Shown here one piece after another: positions 1-11,549 of a DNA stretch of 64,000 nt (positions within the stretch are counted from its first letter, which is position 1; each line of letters opens with the position of its first letter). The DNA lies in assembly GCA_027704905.1 (NCBI GenBank), contig CM051000.1:9591072-9655071 (forward strand). Direction: 5' to 3'. The stretch is from Muraenolepis orangiensis. Lineage: Eukaryota; Chordata; Actinopteri; Gadiformes; Muraenolepididae. Under the pieces are notes generated by a model that made no database searches, was not told the origin of the DNA, and saw only the letters and a list, made by a program, of their open reading frames with translations. Made by a program: the position numbers and the translations under genes.

Positions 1-546
<546 letters not shown>

Positions 547-1509
547 AGCAGCCAGATGGCTGCGGTACAACAACACCCTGTTGGATACCCCAAACATCAC
601 TGTTAAATGATGCAATGTCCTTAATCCAGCTACTTTGCTTTTGAATGAAGGAGATGGCGAACCGCATGATTGCTGTGCTATTGTGTCTGCTGTTTGTTCC
701 CCTAGGATTGACCTTAAGGAACACGCCATCCCAAACACAGAGAAAGAACTGTTCGTAGATGGCTCTGCCTCCCGAGACAGGGCCACAGGGGCGAATTGCA
801 TTGGGTTTGCGGTAGTAACATCACACACAACGGTCGACAGTGGTAGATTACCGGCCAACTACTCTACACAGGCAGCGGAGTTGATTGCACTCACACAGGC
901 GTGTAGGCATGTGGAAGGCAGGCGTGTTAACATCTACACGGACAGCAGGTACGCGTTTGGAGTGGTGCACGACTTTGGCACACTCTGGAAACAGCGAGGT
1001 TTCCTAACATCGTCAGGCAAGCACATCACAATCTAATATCAGAACTAGAGGCTATCTTGCTGCCTAACCAGATTGCGGTCATCAAATGCGATGCACACAC
1101 AGGTAACTCGGACAGCGTGTCCAGAGGTAACGCGTTAGCTGATGCCGCCGCGAAGCTCGCTGCAGGACAACATTCCCTTGTAGCGACGTCATTACAAACA
1201 AATGCGCCGTGTAGCGAGCGCGCCTTGCAGGAGATGCAGCAGCAGGCTAAACCACACAAGACGGCAACGTGGGCGCGGGTGGGGTGCGTTAAAGAGGAGG
1301 GAGTGTGGAGGGCCCCCGGTGGGAAACCTTGCCTACCAGCATGGTCATTTCCATATTACGCTAAATTGACACATGGGCGAGACCACGTGTCAAAAGGAGG
1401 GATGGACAATGACCTACAAAAACATTGGTTCACAAAAGGGTTCTCAAAGGGTTCATTTTGTGTGTTAATAGGGTCATCATGTTGTACATTCATTCCAGAT
1501 AACAATTGA
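547..1509 (+). pseudogene. ERV pol fragment: RNase H to integrase N-terminus (block A)
   Basis: Retroviral pol remnant. The RNase H signatures ELFVDGSASRD and NIYTDSRYAFGVVHDFG carry the catalytic Asp residues. After them comes the usual RNase H tail with GNALADAAAKLA, then the start of integrase with a zinc-binding-like LTHGRDHVSKGG. The frame shifts by one base near 1020-1040, and the shift is shared by all three copies (also 28574-29536 and 59454-60416), so it predates the duplication. The N-terminal side continues in block C (27546-28023) and is separated from it by the LINE tail. Gamma/epsilon-like grouping is inferred from the motifs. No functional protein is expected. Confidence 0.8.
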
Positions 1510-1516
1510 TCAGGCG

Positions 1517-1903
1517 ATGCATAACCTAACTGCCCTCCACGACATCATGCGCAGGGAAAATGTCAAACCAGACGACAACTGGTTTTGGAGAAATCTTTCA
1601 TCTTGGAAGAAGTGGGTTGCAGGGATTTGGGTGGGGGGACTTTTAGTGTTTCTTTGCATATGCATATCATGTGGTATTCTTTGTATTCGAAGCTTGATAT
1701 ACAAGACTTTGAACAAGAGCATAACAGATGCGTTTGTGTCGGCTGGCACTGACGAGACGCCTGACATTAACATGACACTGACATTGACGAGACGACTGAC
1801 ATTTACATGGCGACTGACATTGACAAGACAACTGACGAAGACCACCATGTGTCCACAGAACGAGGACATTGACTGGACGCATCTGGATGAATCGGGATAC
1901 TAA
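1517..1903 (+). pseudogene. ERV env transmembrane-subunit C-terminal fragment (block A)
   Basis: The peptide has a Trp-rich membrane-proximal stretch (WFWRNLSSWKKWVAG) and then a hydrophobic segment (IWVGGLLVFLCICISCGI), the usual end of a retroviral Env TM subunit. The cytoplasmic tail contains 18-nt tandem units. Compared with the copy at 46727-47083, block A has lost one base in that array, so the tail is frameshifted from about residue 80. The surface subunit, fusion region and most of TM are absent. It lies only 8 bases after the integrase N-terminal fragment, so most of integrase and env has been deleted between them. Confidence 0.7.
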
Positions 1904-2009
1904 TATATGACTGTCAAGGCGGGGCGGTGAGGGGGTATATCCCCTTAAGGCCCCAAATCGCGAGTAAGCAGTTGCAGAGGTGGGGTCGGAGGAAGTATTG
2001 TGATTCACG

Positions 2010-2441
2010 ATGGGCCCCTACCGGTGTGTCACAGATGCACCCGACAGAGTCATCAACCGCCAACGTAAGATGAAGATACGTTACGACAGAATACGATGGG
2101 CAAAGACACCACTCATCACGGCCCTAGACTGGGTCAGAGTCCGTCTGGCTCACAGGGACAACAAGCTGCTGTCGTTCTGGTCTACACCTGTGCAGTTTAC
2201 CGAGCAACTGGGGCCAGCAACATTGCGTCTGTCTGACGGGTCGCGGTGGCATGCAAGCCGCCTTTGGAGAGTGACACCGCCCAGCATCACAGCAGGCCTG
2301 AGGGCTGGTACCGATCCAGGCTATGGGGCGGACGATCTGGACTTTCCAGCTGAGCAGCCCCCAGCTCCCATCGACCACCCGGCCGAAAGCCAAGCCGAAC
2401 CAACTGTTCGGCCAACCCGTTTTTTTTGCCAGTTTTCTTAA
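2010..2441 (+). pseudogene. ERV integrase C-terminal-domain fragment (block A)
   Basis: The peptide contains DWVRVRLAHRDNKLL and a QLGPATLRLSDGSRWHASRL segment, the pattern of the SH3-like integrase C-terminal domain in gamma/epsilon-type retroviruses. In an ordinary provirus this precedes env, but here it follows the env TM fragment, so the order is rearranged. The same order occurs at 47221-47652 and 60882-61313. The 3' end is followed by a polypurine tract and an LTR-like end. The ORF is open for 143 codons but is only a domain fragment. Confidence 0.7.
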
Positions 2442-2595
2442 AGACTATATAACTGACTTTTAGTATTTCATTTTCATAGCAGTACATAACCTGTTGGATT
2501 CTCTACTCTAATAAGTTTAGTTCCCTGCGTTCCAAGAAACTGTTCATTTTCAGTGCCTTTGTTGTTTGTTAGTTGTTTTCTATGGGGGAGGGAAA

Positions 2596-2755
2596 TGTTG
2601 TGTATGCTGTCACAACTATCGTAACACATGTTATGGTTTACGACGGTACATATGTTGCAACAGTGTTGCCGTAAAGCTGTTCTGACTAAGCCTTCAGTAA
2701 AGACAGTCGCACGTTCTAACTTGTGTCTGAGTATGTTTATTACCGGCATATAACA
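2596..2755 (+). mobile_element. Putative short ERV 3' LTR (block A)
   Basis: A purine-rich tract (GGGGGAGGGAAA) ends just before TGTTGTGTATGC, and the segment ends with GGCATATAACA, giving imperfect TG...CA inverted ends. This is the layout of a polypurine tract followed by a 3' LTR. At ~160 bp it is short for a retroviral LTR and may be internally deleted. No matching 5' LTR is seen in the window. Equivalent copies are 47806-47965 and 61468-61627. Confidence 0.45.
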
Positions 2756-3073
2756 ATTCCATTAACCTCCCTGATGTAGAATGTGGTAGATGTACAGAAT
2801 AATATTAACATTGAATGTGTATTTAGAGTACATTGCGAGAGATTTATTAATTGTCATCAATTTATAAAATAAGTACAATTTAGAATTAAGATTATTATTT
2901 GGATAATAACAATATCCTTATGTGATATTAAAGTCCCTATTCAGTAAGTAGGTACATGTGATTTGCAAGTTGGGAATATGAATATTGAGATTAAGTGTAC
3001 TCCAAGTCAGTAACAATATAATTATCAATGTCCTGATCATCAGACTTTTAAGGAATTCCTAAATGATTTGAAC

Positions 3074-3079
3074 TTTATT
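3074..3079 (-). terminator. Polyadenylation signal of ZP gene copy 1
   Basis: AATAAA on the minus strand (TTTATT on plus), about 60 bases after the stop codon at 3141-3143. The same signal lies at 48283-48288 for copy 3 and 61946-61951 for copy 4. Confidence 0.6.
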
Positions 3080-3140
3080 ATTATTGAACTAATTCATCGC
3101 CATATATCCCTATATACCATCCACTATGTGCACTGATGTG

Positions 3141-6100
3141 TTACTGCTCAGTTGTTGGCAAAGGCTGATATTGAACAGCAACCTTCTTGAATTTGTGAAT
3201 CATCACCACTCCACAGATCATGCCAACCGCTGCTAGAAGGCATCCAGCGATGAAGGCCATGTTGAGATTCAGGCCGGTTACTAGAACAAATAAATACAAA
3301 ACAGTTGAAGTCATAGCTATTCCACCAAGTCATATGAAGTTGTATTAAAAGTGATATTGTTGTTTGCCATGTTTACCACAGTTTAAGAACTTCAACATTA
3401 CCTCTGCTCTCACTTTCTGGTGTGCTTCGCAAACGCAAAGGACCCTGGGAAATGAAGTGCACTCCTGTTTCAATAGCTCTCCTGCGACGGTGATTCTGGT
3501 GGTTGGGTGCCACACATCCCTTGGAGGACCTGGTGTTGGGGTTCCCGATCTCACATTGAAGGACCGAACAGCTGATGTACACCTGAACCAAAATGAGATA
3601 CCCTGTCAATACATGGCTACACTGTAGTTAAGTTATTTATTTACTTGGTTGAATTCATTCAGTTTTACCTGGTCATGTAATCCTATGAATTTGAAGGCAT
3701 CGATTGAAAACCGAAACTCTTTATTATGACTCTTGGGATAGATGACAACAGTGGGGTCCACTGTACACCTAGTTAAAAAAAACAACAGAAATATTACAAA
3801 CAATATATTCATATTGACATTTAAATGCCTTACATCAAGTATATCTAGTGCAGTTTATTTGTCATTGGTAGGACGGTTGTTTACCCATTCTCTATTATGG
3901 AGTAGGTAGGCTGGTAATTAGGGTTATCGTAAGGTGAAGCGCTGCAGGACTCCACAAACAGCTCTGTGTTATTGACTGAAGATGAGGCTTCAATCTGCAT
4001 GTAAATCTTGTCTCCAACTTCGTACTCCAGTGGGTATAAACTGGGATTGACCATTGTGTCATAGAGGTTGTTTGGGAAGAACTCAAAGTCATAGGTGAAC
4101 ATCCCAAAGCCCTTCTCTACAATAGTCTTGATGTCCCTGTGCACAGTGAACCCCAGGGTTACATTTCCACGCTTTGGGTACTGGCAGCAAAACCGAACTT
4201 CCAACAGATGTTTCCTGGTAATGACGTCTGGGCAAGCTCAAAGGTGGTGATCTCATTCTCGAAGAAAAGGGTTTCATTGTCCATCTGCAGATCAAGAACA
4301 TTGTAACATTATAACATGACAGTGACATTAACTTAATCACTGGTCAGCAGAAATCCAGACATACACATTTAGCATAATAATTAACATACTATTACATTTA
4401 TTATAATATATATTTGCATTACCCTAAGTGTAGTACCACATTCATTGAGAGGGATGACACCAATGACATGAGTGCTATTGGAGTATAGACTGCAGGCTGG
4501 GTTGCTCGGATCATTCAGCCGCAGGTGATCTTCATTAAGTCCCTTGCATGAGGATTTATCCAACGCTATTGTCATTGAGTTTTGATTGCAGATCACGTGG
4601 GGTTTACCTGGTGTCGAGATTTGAAGTGGATTGTTTCTTAGATTATGTCAAAATATACACAAAACTCCAAACATGCTCAATATAAAATTACACATGTTTT
4701 ACTTTTCATTAGCTGCATGAAAACAAAAACAAAATGCAACCAAAATTGGATTTGAAACCAAATGTTTTTGACAGTTCATTGATATGATGTTCACATTATA
4801 AAACGTAATACATAATAATTCTGTTTGGTAACACGCAATATATTTGTATTACGTGTTGTATTATTTGTATTATGTGTTCATAGAAATCATTTTTCATGGG
4901 AATTATTATAAAGTGAGTAGAACTATACATGTACATGCTGAAAGAAAATGGTATTCGAGCACATTTAGCATAACCCTAAAATGTCAATACTCACTTTTAA
5001 CTTGCACCCAAACACACCTCATTTCAGACTGATAGGTCTGATACCTGAAAATAATTGTAGGGAACAATAAGTCACTTGAAACTCAACATTGGTACTGAAA
5101 AAGATCACTGTAAAGATTCATTATTGTTGTCTTACTTATATAATAATATAATTGTATTGAAAGGTTGGATATAGAAATATAGAAATGAAAGGAACCTACG
5201 AATAAGCTGCTTCAGCAACAAAGCAAATTGGAACCTTGTCTCCGAGGTGGTCGGGAGTCGGGGTCCATCTAATTTTAAATTCTCCCTCTGCAATCTTGTG
5301 CTTGGTGGTGTTCAGGGGTCCAGTGTAGATGATATTCCCTACTCTGTATTAAAACAAAAGGTATTACTATTTAGATTATCAAGTTGTGGGTGATACTGTT
5401 TCATTGACTCATTGAATAAACTGATGAATTGTAACATTGTGTCAGCTGACAAATGTAATTACGTTGATATTGAAGCTTGTGCTTTGATCGTCATTTCAAA
5501 TATTTCGTTGAGGTTAGCTGTTAGATGAGCTTTGTGACTGGGTGTTGGGTCCACAAATTCAGGCAAGTACTCTCCTTCAGTGCAGGACGGAGCAGCTGTA
5601 TCCACTACAGTGGAAGTAGAAATGTTTTAGCTTCCAAAAGCAATATGTTGTAGAGCTCAACTTAGAAATGATGCCATGGGAAATCGAGACAATGTTTAGA
5701 ATAATGCAGTTCTGTTTATACAATCAAATACGAATAGTCAACACTATTGTAATGTGCCATCGACCATTCAGGAAATTACAACAATCAAATTAGTTTCAGA
5801 TGTGCCAAATGGCTTACCACGAACAGTGAACTGCAGAGGAAGTTGACTGAGGGGAGCAGGATACTGTCTGGTGGTAATCCAGGGATCAGTTGTACTGGTA
5901 GTAGCTGCGGTTGTGGTGGTGGTTGTCCAGGGATCAGTTGTGGTTGTGGGTGGTCTGGTGGTGGTGGATGGGCCAGTCGTCGTCCAGGGATCAGTTGTGG
6001 TGGTGGTGGGTGGGTAGGTGGTGGTCCAGGGATCAGTTGTGGTTGTGGGTGGTTTGGTGGTGGTGGATGGGCTAGTCGTCGTCCAGGGATCAGTTGTGGT

Positions 6101-9100
6101 TGTGGGTGGTTTGGTGGTGGTGGATGGGCCAGTCGTCGTCCAGGGATCAGTTGTGGTGGTGGTGGGTGGGTAGGTGGTGGTCCAGGGATCAGTTGTGGTT
6201 GTGGGTGGTTTGGTGGTGGTGGATGGGCCAGTCGTCGTCCAGGGATCAGTTGTGGTGGTGGTGGGTGGGTAGGTGGTGGTCCAGGGATCAGTTGTGGTTG
6301 TGGGTGGTTTGGTGGTGGTGGATGGGCCAGTCGTCGTCCAGGGATCAGTTGTGGTGGTGGTGGGTGGGTAGGTGGTGGTCCAGGGATCAGTTGTGGTTGT
6401 GGGTGGTTTGGTGGTGGTGGATGGGCCAGTCGTCGTCCAGGGATCAGTTGTGGTAGTGGTCGGTTGGCCGGGTGTCGTCCAGGGATCAGTTGTGGTGGTG
6501 CTGCGGTTGTGGTGGTGGTTGTCCAGGATCAGTTGTGGTGGTGGTGGGTGGGTAGGTGGTGGTCCAGGGATCAGTTGTGGTTGTGGTGGTTGGTGGTGGT
6601 GGATGGGCAGTCGTCGTCCAGGGATCAGGTGTGGTAGTGGTCGGTTGGCCGGGTGTCGTCCAGGGATCAGTTGTGGTGGTAGCTGCGGTTGTGGTGGTGG
6701 TGGTCCAGGGATCAGTTGTGGTGGTTGGTCCAGCTGTAGTTGTTGTATAATAGTACCTAATATCACGTTTGCGTCTCTGTCCAGTCAGGGCATACCTTGT
6801 GCTTTTAAATCCAGTTGCGGAGGTCAAGGTGATGGTGTTTTTTGGAAAGTCTTCCACTACCAACTCAAACCCATACACTCCAGTGTATCCTGTGTAAGTG
6901 TACCTTAAGATGCAATTGCCCTGACAATGTGAATATGAAAAAGTTAGATTGGGAGGGGGGGGACAAAAACAAAATTAAGTCAGTTTAAGGAACGGTAAAC
7001 AAGATTTGCGTCTACATGTTAAGTAACCTCTGCATGCAAGTTTTGAAGACAAAAATAACAGTCCTCACTAAACTCAGAAACTAAGGCTTGCTGTTAAAAC
7101 CTAACATCAGCGTAGCCTTAAAGCGAGTGTCTATGACAGAATGTGTTTTAGTGCAATAATATGAATTCAACATGGTGTTGAAAAATATTGAATACAAGTT
7201 TGTTTGTTAAGGTTTTTACCAACCTCATCCAGGGAGAAACCGTCGGGTTGACTGCATGTATCACATTCTCTGTTACGGATGGTTGCATATCTGCATTTGA
7301 CTTGATCATCATCAGGGTCGGCTGTCATTATCTGGTATGATCTTGGGCAGTTTGAAGGAACCCTAACATTGAGAAACAGAAATAACAGCCATTCATCAGA
7401 ATTACTAACTGTTTAAAAGATGCATTGATGAGCTGATAGCTAAACACGTGACAAAGTGGCAATTACAAAGCAAAATTTATAGTTTAATATAAATAATGAC
7501 TTATATTAATAATTATTAATACGCTTTACTCGTAATGGTAAATGGACATTTATATAGCGCTTTTCTAACCAATGGTTACACAAAGCGCTTTATTGTGTTA
7601 TGTATTTTGTTTACTTAATTTTAATATGTTATATGTATTTAATATCTTCAGTTTTTTGTTTAGTTTCATTTTGTTATTATTTCTCATTTCATTCATAATA
7701 TATTTCATGTTTATTAACAACTTTGGCTTGTAGACCTGTGAAATGGCCCATAGCTCAGGATAGGGAAAAGACGTACCTCAGGGCAGGCATAATAACATTA
7801 TATGGAGAGGTATTTGGCAGCCAGGTATCAGATCTCCTCCTCAAGTCCACATGTGTCAATAGTCTCCAAGACCTCAGGCTATTAGTAGTGGATATCCAAC
7901 AGCAGCTAGCTTTCCTAGTATAAAGAGACAACATTGCAGCTAAATAGCAGAACTCTTGAGCTATTGGCCCTACTGACCGGTATACATTTGTTATGATTGA
8001 TTGACTTCTACAAAAACTTTAAAATATTGGATACTTTTAGAACCAATAATAAATATTGTAATTAATAAAGTGAAAAATCACCTCATTTCAAAGGGATTGT
8101 CATTGAGGAGATATCTTGACTGTATGATTTCTGTTTCACACCACCAATTGGATCCTGTATTGCTACTGTCTATAGCACCAGCCTCTGTTGTCAATATGTT
8201 GCCACAGTTACCACTTTGACATGTCCAATCAACGCGATACCAGTAGTAATTAGTGTAGGCCTGCCTGAAAATGAGATCCACCTGTGAAGAAGACCAAGTT
8301 AACAGTGGTTACACTTTGCAATAACGTTCATTCATAAAACAACAAAATATGTGTAAAAGGTAGGACTGATTCCAAGTCAGTGGGTAGATGGGTCTGACAT
8401 AAATTAAGATCACATTTGGAGATTCACGTTTGCTCTTGTTTTGTCCTTGATTGATCACGATTTCCCCTGCCTTGTAAAGTTGATACTCTGATAAGAGCAT
8501 TGATAACTCTCCCTGCAGCAACCAAAATCACCTGATGAGGGGGGAAAAACAGTATGTAGCTGCACAGAAGATAAGCTGTGTCTATATTCAGTGTATGTAT
8601 GAGTGAGTAAGACTGTACTAGTCTACTCACTGCCTGCGGAGCACAATATTAGGGTAACTACACTGTGCCAGTCACTCTAACCACCCACACACTCCACATT
8701 AATCTCTTCATCACTCGGCCTCTTAAGCCGGATGTTGTCTAAAATAACATACCAACAATGAACCTACATCTCCACAAATTCAAGGGCTATATTATGTAAT
8801 ATTATAGAAAGATAAGTAAATTGAGTATATATAACAAGGGTTATAATATGTCATCTTGGTACGAAAATAAAGATAACACTTATGAGCTTGTTGTGTAAGG
8901 GAAATAGTCAATGTGGATTCTACTAGTTCAGAGTGAATAAAGCAAGAAATTAGCATAGATAGAAGGTTTAATTTCCAGATCATTTTTGACAAAGAACCTG
9001 TTGAATGGAGTGGTGCCAGTAGTTGAAACAAACACTGAAGGGAAACTCTGACACGACTGACTGATACATAACTCAACACACCTTGAGTTGTGGCAGCCCC

Positions 9101-10499
9101 TCCCACACAATTAACAAGGCAATTGACCTAGATTAACGCTTAAGCACTAACTGATCACTGAGCTAACAATAGACCAATGATTAAAGCACAACTATTCCAG
9201 ATGAGTCAAGAAGTTCACAGTCCCTACAGTAGTTGAGACAAACACAAACACAGATACAGTTACACAGAACAGAAAATGTTTTGAGTTAGGTTAACTCATG
9301 TACACATTTATTAACAGGACCATGTACTTGTTCATAATTAGTGTCTTTGAATATTCATTATTGTTGTTCTTTATTCCTTGATGCAGTTATTTACTCCAAT
9401 GGTAAATATACAATTCTGACGATTTTACAACAGTCGGCCTTGAGTCCATATTAATAACATTGTGCAGTGTGTTCCATTAGTGCCCTATGCAGTGGTGCAT
9501 ATTGGACAATGTAGGATAAAAGATGAAGGCTAATTTAAAAGTTAATACTGCATTTAAGCGGATTGTAATATCTAAGTCGATTTTTATTGTAAGCTCAGAG
9601 TACACTAGAATTTACACATACAGATGTCAAAAAGTGAACATTTTCTATGTTTGGCCGTTCGTTTACTTTTAGTCAGTATGGCCCCCAAAAAAATGTTGCT
9701 CACTCTGCCTTTCGTCCCCTCATCAGCACACTAGCATATCTATAACCACACCCACTGATTAGATAAGTCTAATCAGATAAGATTAGCATAGTGTGTGGTT
9801 TTTCTGTTATTCTATTACATTCTCTTTAGACAATGTTAAATTAAATTAAATTAAATTAAAAAAAATGTAAAACAATGTAAAACCAGTGACTACCTCTGAA
9901 AACTCTGTTTGCCCATATTTGTTTGCAGTACCTATTGCTTTGATGGGGTTGTTTTGGTTGTTAATCCATTATTTGGTGTCAAAGCTCTACATCCTCTATA
10001 TGCTACTAGTCCATCTGTGTAGGTCCCTCTGCTTTACTGATTATTGCATTACCCAAAACAGCAGCACCACAGCAGATGTGGCTGCTATGGGTTACATATG
10101 TATTACTTATTATGTAACAGATGTTGGAAAGAATTAGTTCATTTGTAGTAATGACATCAGTGTACCATTTATATCTGATGGGTCAGTATGTTGTAAATCA
10201 CCTATTATTATATGTAAATAAATACTTAAGCTTCTCATACATAAACGTTTTGCAGCAGCTGATCTAAAGTTCCAAGTTATCCCAAGGGTTAGTAAGGCCT
10301 TATGTATAGATTAGCTTCTCTTTTCATGTAATTTATATATTGATTGAAATATATAGGTAGCTTGAGTTCTTACCGTAAGGGACCCATTCGGGGATCTTTC
10401 TCTGGCAACGAATCTCGCCGTACCTGCACGGTAGTGTGATGCAGATGCAACTGAGATCAGCACGAGCAACTGGACTGAGAACATCAAGTAGGACGCCAT
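3141..10499 (-). CDS. ZP-domain mucin-like membrane glycoprotein, copy 1 (frameshifted)
   Basis: Twelve exons read on the minus strand: 10374-10499, 8082-8281, 7224-7362, 5818-6920, 5463-5604, 5200-5343, 4995-5044, 4423-4607, 3885-4284, 3669-3768, 3402-3582 and 3141-3280. Exon 1 gives a signal peptide (MASYLMFSVQLLVLISVASA). Exons 2-3 are Cys/Trp-rich. Exon 4 has GQRRKR and then Thr/Pro repeats with DPW. Exons 5-7 form a second module. Exon 8 is ZP-N with four Cys (VIC, SSC, PAC, ECGT). Exons 9-11 are ZP-C, ending in a furin-like RRRR. Exon 12 has a transmembrane helix (LNMAFIAGCLLAAVGMICG) and a short tail. Relative to copy 3, exon 4 has single-base losses near 6499 and 6524, and exon 9 lost one base near 4230. 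As sequenced, translation stops inside exon 4. It is either a pseudogene or carries consensus errors. ZP modules mediate polymerisation of extracellular glycoproteins; the tissue is unknown. Confidence 0.8.
5830..6740. repeat. 99-bp coding minisatellite in mucin exon of ZP copy 1
   Basis: The repeat unit is 99 bp (42 + 57 bp), seen at exact 99-bp spacing at 6140, 6239 and 6338. On the minus strand it encodes 33 residues made of two DPWTTT-type subunits (one ending YPP, the other GPSTTTKPP). Degenerate units flank the regular core. Copy 3 has a much shorter array (exon 508 bp against 1103 bp here). Confidence 0.9.
7534..7592 (+). mobile_element. SINE-like fragment in intron 3 of ZP copy 1
   Basis: The string GGACATTTATATAGCGCTTTTCTAACC and its AAAGCGCTT continuation match the head of the longer SINE-like element at 45085-45340. 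A fragment of the same kind lies near 52142-52202 in copy 3. Confidence 0.5.
8330..9862. other. Extra ~1.5 kb in intron 1 of ZP copy 1; no gene seen
   Basis: This stretch is absent from intron 1 of copy 3, where the flanks GCAATAA and AATGTAAAACAATG are almost adjacent (52920-52950). It is AT-rich with only short frames and no recognisable TE protein. Whether it is an insertion in copy 1 or a deletion in copy 3 cannot be told from two copies. Confidence 0.7.
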
Positions 10500-10550
10500 G
10501 GTGCCTCGAACTCAACCTCGCTCCTCCAGGGTAGCACTAACATAAGAGCA

Positions 10551-10557
10551 TCTTATA
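10551..10557 (-). promoter_or_regulatory. TATA box candidate of ZP gene copy 1
   Basis: TATAAGA on the minus strand, ~52 bases upstream of the ATG at 10499, so initiation near 10525 would leave a very short 5' UTR. The start codon context (GGCACCATGG) is a strong Kozak match. The same box is at 53594-53600 in front of copy 3. Confidence 0.55.
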
Positions 10558-10559
10558 CC

Positions 10560-11150
10560 TGCAGCATCAGTAGATGCTCCACCCACCACATACCATAAGG
10601 GACTATGTTTCTGGTCCTGTGCCAAGTTGATAACTCGTTTTTCTGGTAACAAAAAGGATTAATGATTCATTGTTACAGTAAATCTAAGGCTAAATCTATT
10701 TTCAAAATAGGTTCCGAGCATTCAACTTTTTTTAATTGTACTTGTCTGGCCATATTATTGCTGTGTGATCATCCTTTGTCACACAGCCTTTGTGAGCTGT
10801 TCAATCACACAGCAAAGAAAGAAAAACACAATTGTGAATTCCCCCATCTATTTATAGTAATGGAATCAAATTATTTTCTGACTGTTTTGAAATTTTTATC
10901 CTCTCTCAATGTTTTTACTTTTTTCCTCACTACAGTAATATATTTAAATAAAAAGTTAATATAAAGTTAATCATTGATGAAATTGAACATTCATTTACCA
11001 GTCATTATCATACATTTTAATTGACGTATTGAAGTATACTTCATTTTTTTAGTGTTTGGTAGTGACTGCATTGTTTCGGTAGTGTCCACAGTATTTAGTT
11101 TGCAAAGTATTATCATATTCCTTCAACCATATTGCTTAATAAGCTCATAA
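10560..11150. other. AT-rich flank upstream of ZP copy 1; no gene seen
   Basis: Only short frames. The first ~330 bases match the copy 3 flank up to the second N gap; block B begins after that. Confidence 0.6.
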
Positions 11151-11151
11151 C

Positions 11152-11549
11152 TGTTATGCCACACACGGATTGTTGCATGCGAAACCCCGGGCAGTACAGA
11201 CACAGAGTCGGAGGCAAAAGGAGTTTAATAACCCGTAGGCATCTTTATTTGGATATTGCTCCAATGAATATACTGCCATGAGGTGTGAATAATCAACTAT
11301 GTGTGTGTAAATTACGGTTTTGCAGAAATACCAGGAATCCACGGGAGATTGCGACAGGGGAGCGGGGTATAAATAAGGAGCCTGATTGGGAATTGGGAAC
11401 AGGTGCGCTGACGTGACTACAGTCTTCTGGGACGGAGTGTTCTCCGGGGTGTAGTAACCCCAGGTGGACAAGAGGGGGAGACAGAGGAGCTTAGCTGGAT
11501 AGGAGAGTGGTGTGATGCTGGAATAATAACAATAACATCATCTCATAAC
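11152..11549 (+). mobile_element. Possible solo LTR
   Basis: The segment begins TGTTATGCC and ends CTCATAACA, a TG...CA inverted terminal pair, and has a good TATA box (GGGGTATAAATAAGG) at ~11363. No clean target-site duplication is visible and no internal coding region is attached, so this is tentative. Confidence 0.35.

Noticed and set aside
5830..6740. CRISPR-like array
   Set aside because: The repeats are contiguous coding minisatellite units without unique spacers, in a vertebrate genome.
5843..6908. Long plus-strand Gly/Trp/Val-rich ORFs opposite the mucin exon of copy 1
   Set aside because: They are the antisense of the 99-bp coding repeat; repeats without stops in one frame often lack them in others. 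No splice or homology support. The same applies to 38645-39529 and 51049-51519.
11154..11471. Minus-strand ORF of 105 codons
   Set aside because: It lies within the LTR-like segment, antisense to a TATA box, with no family features.
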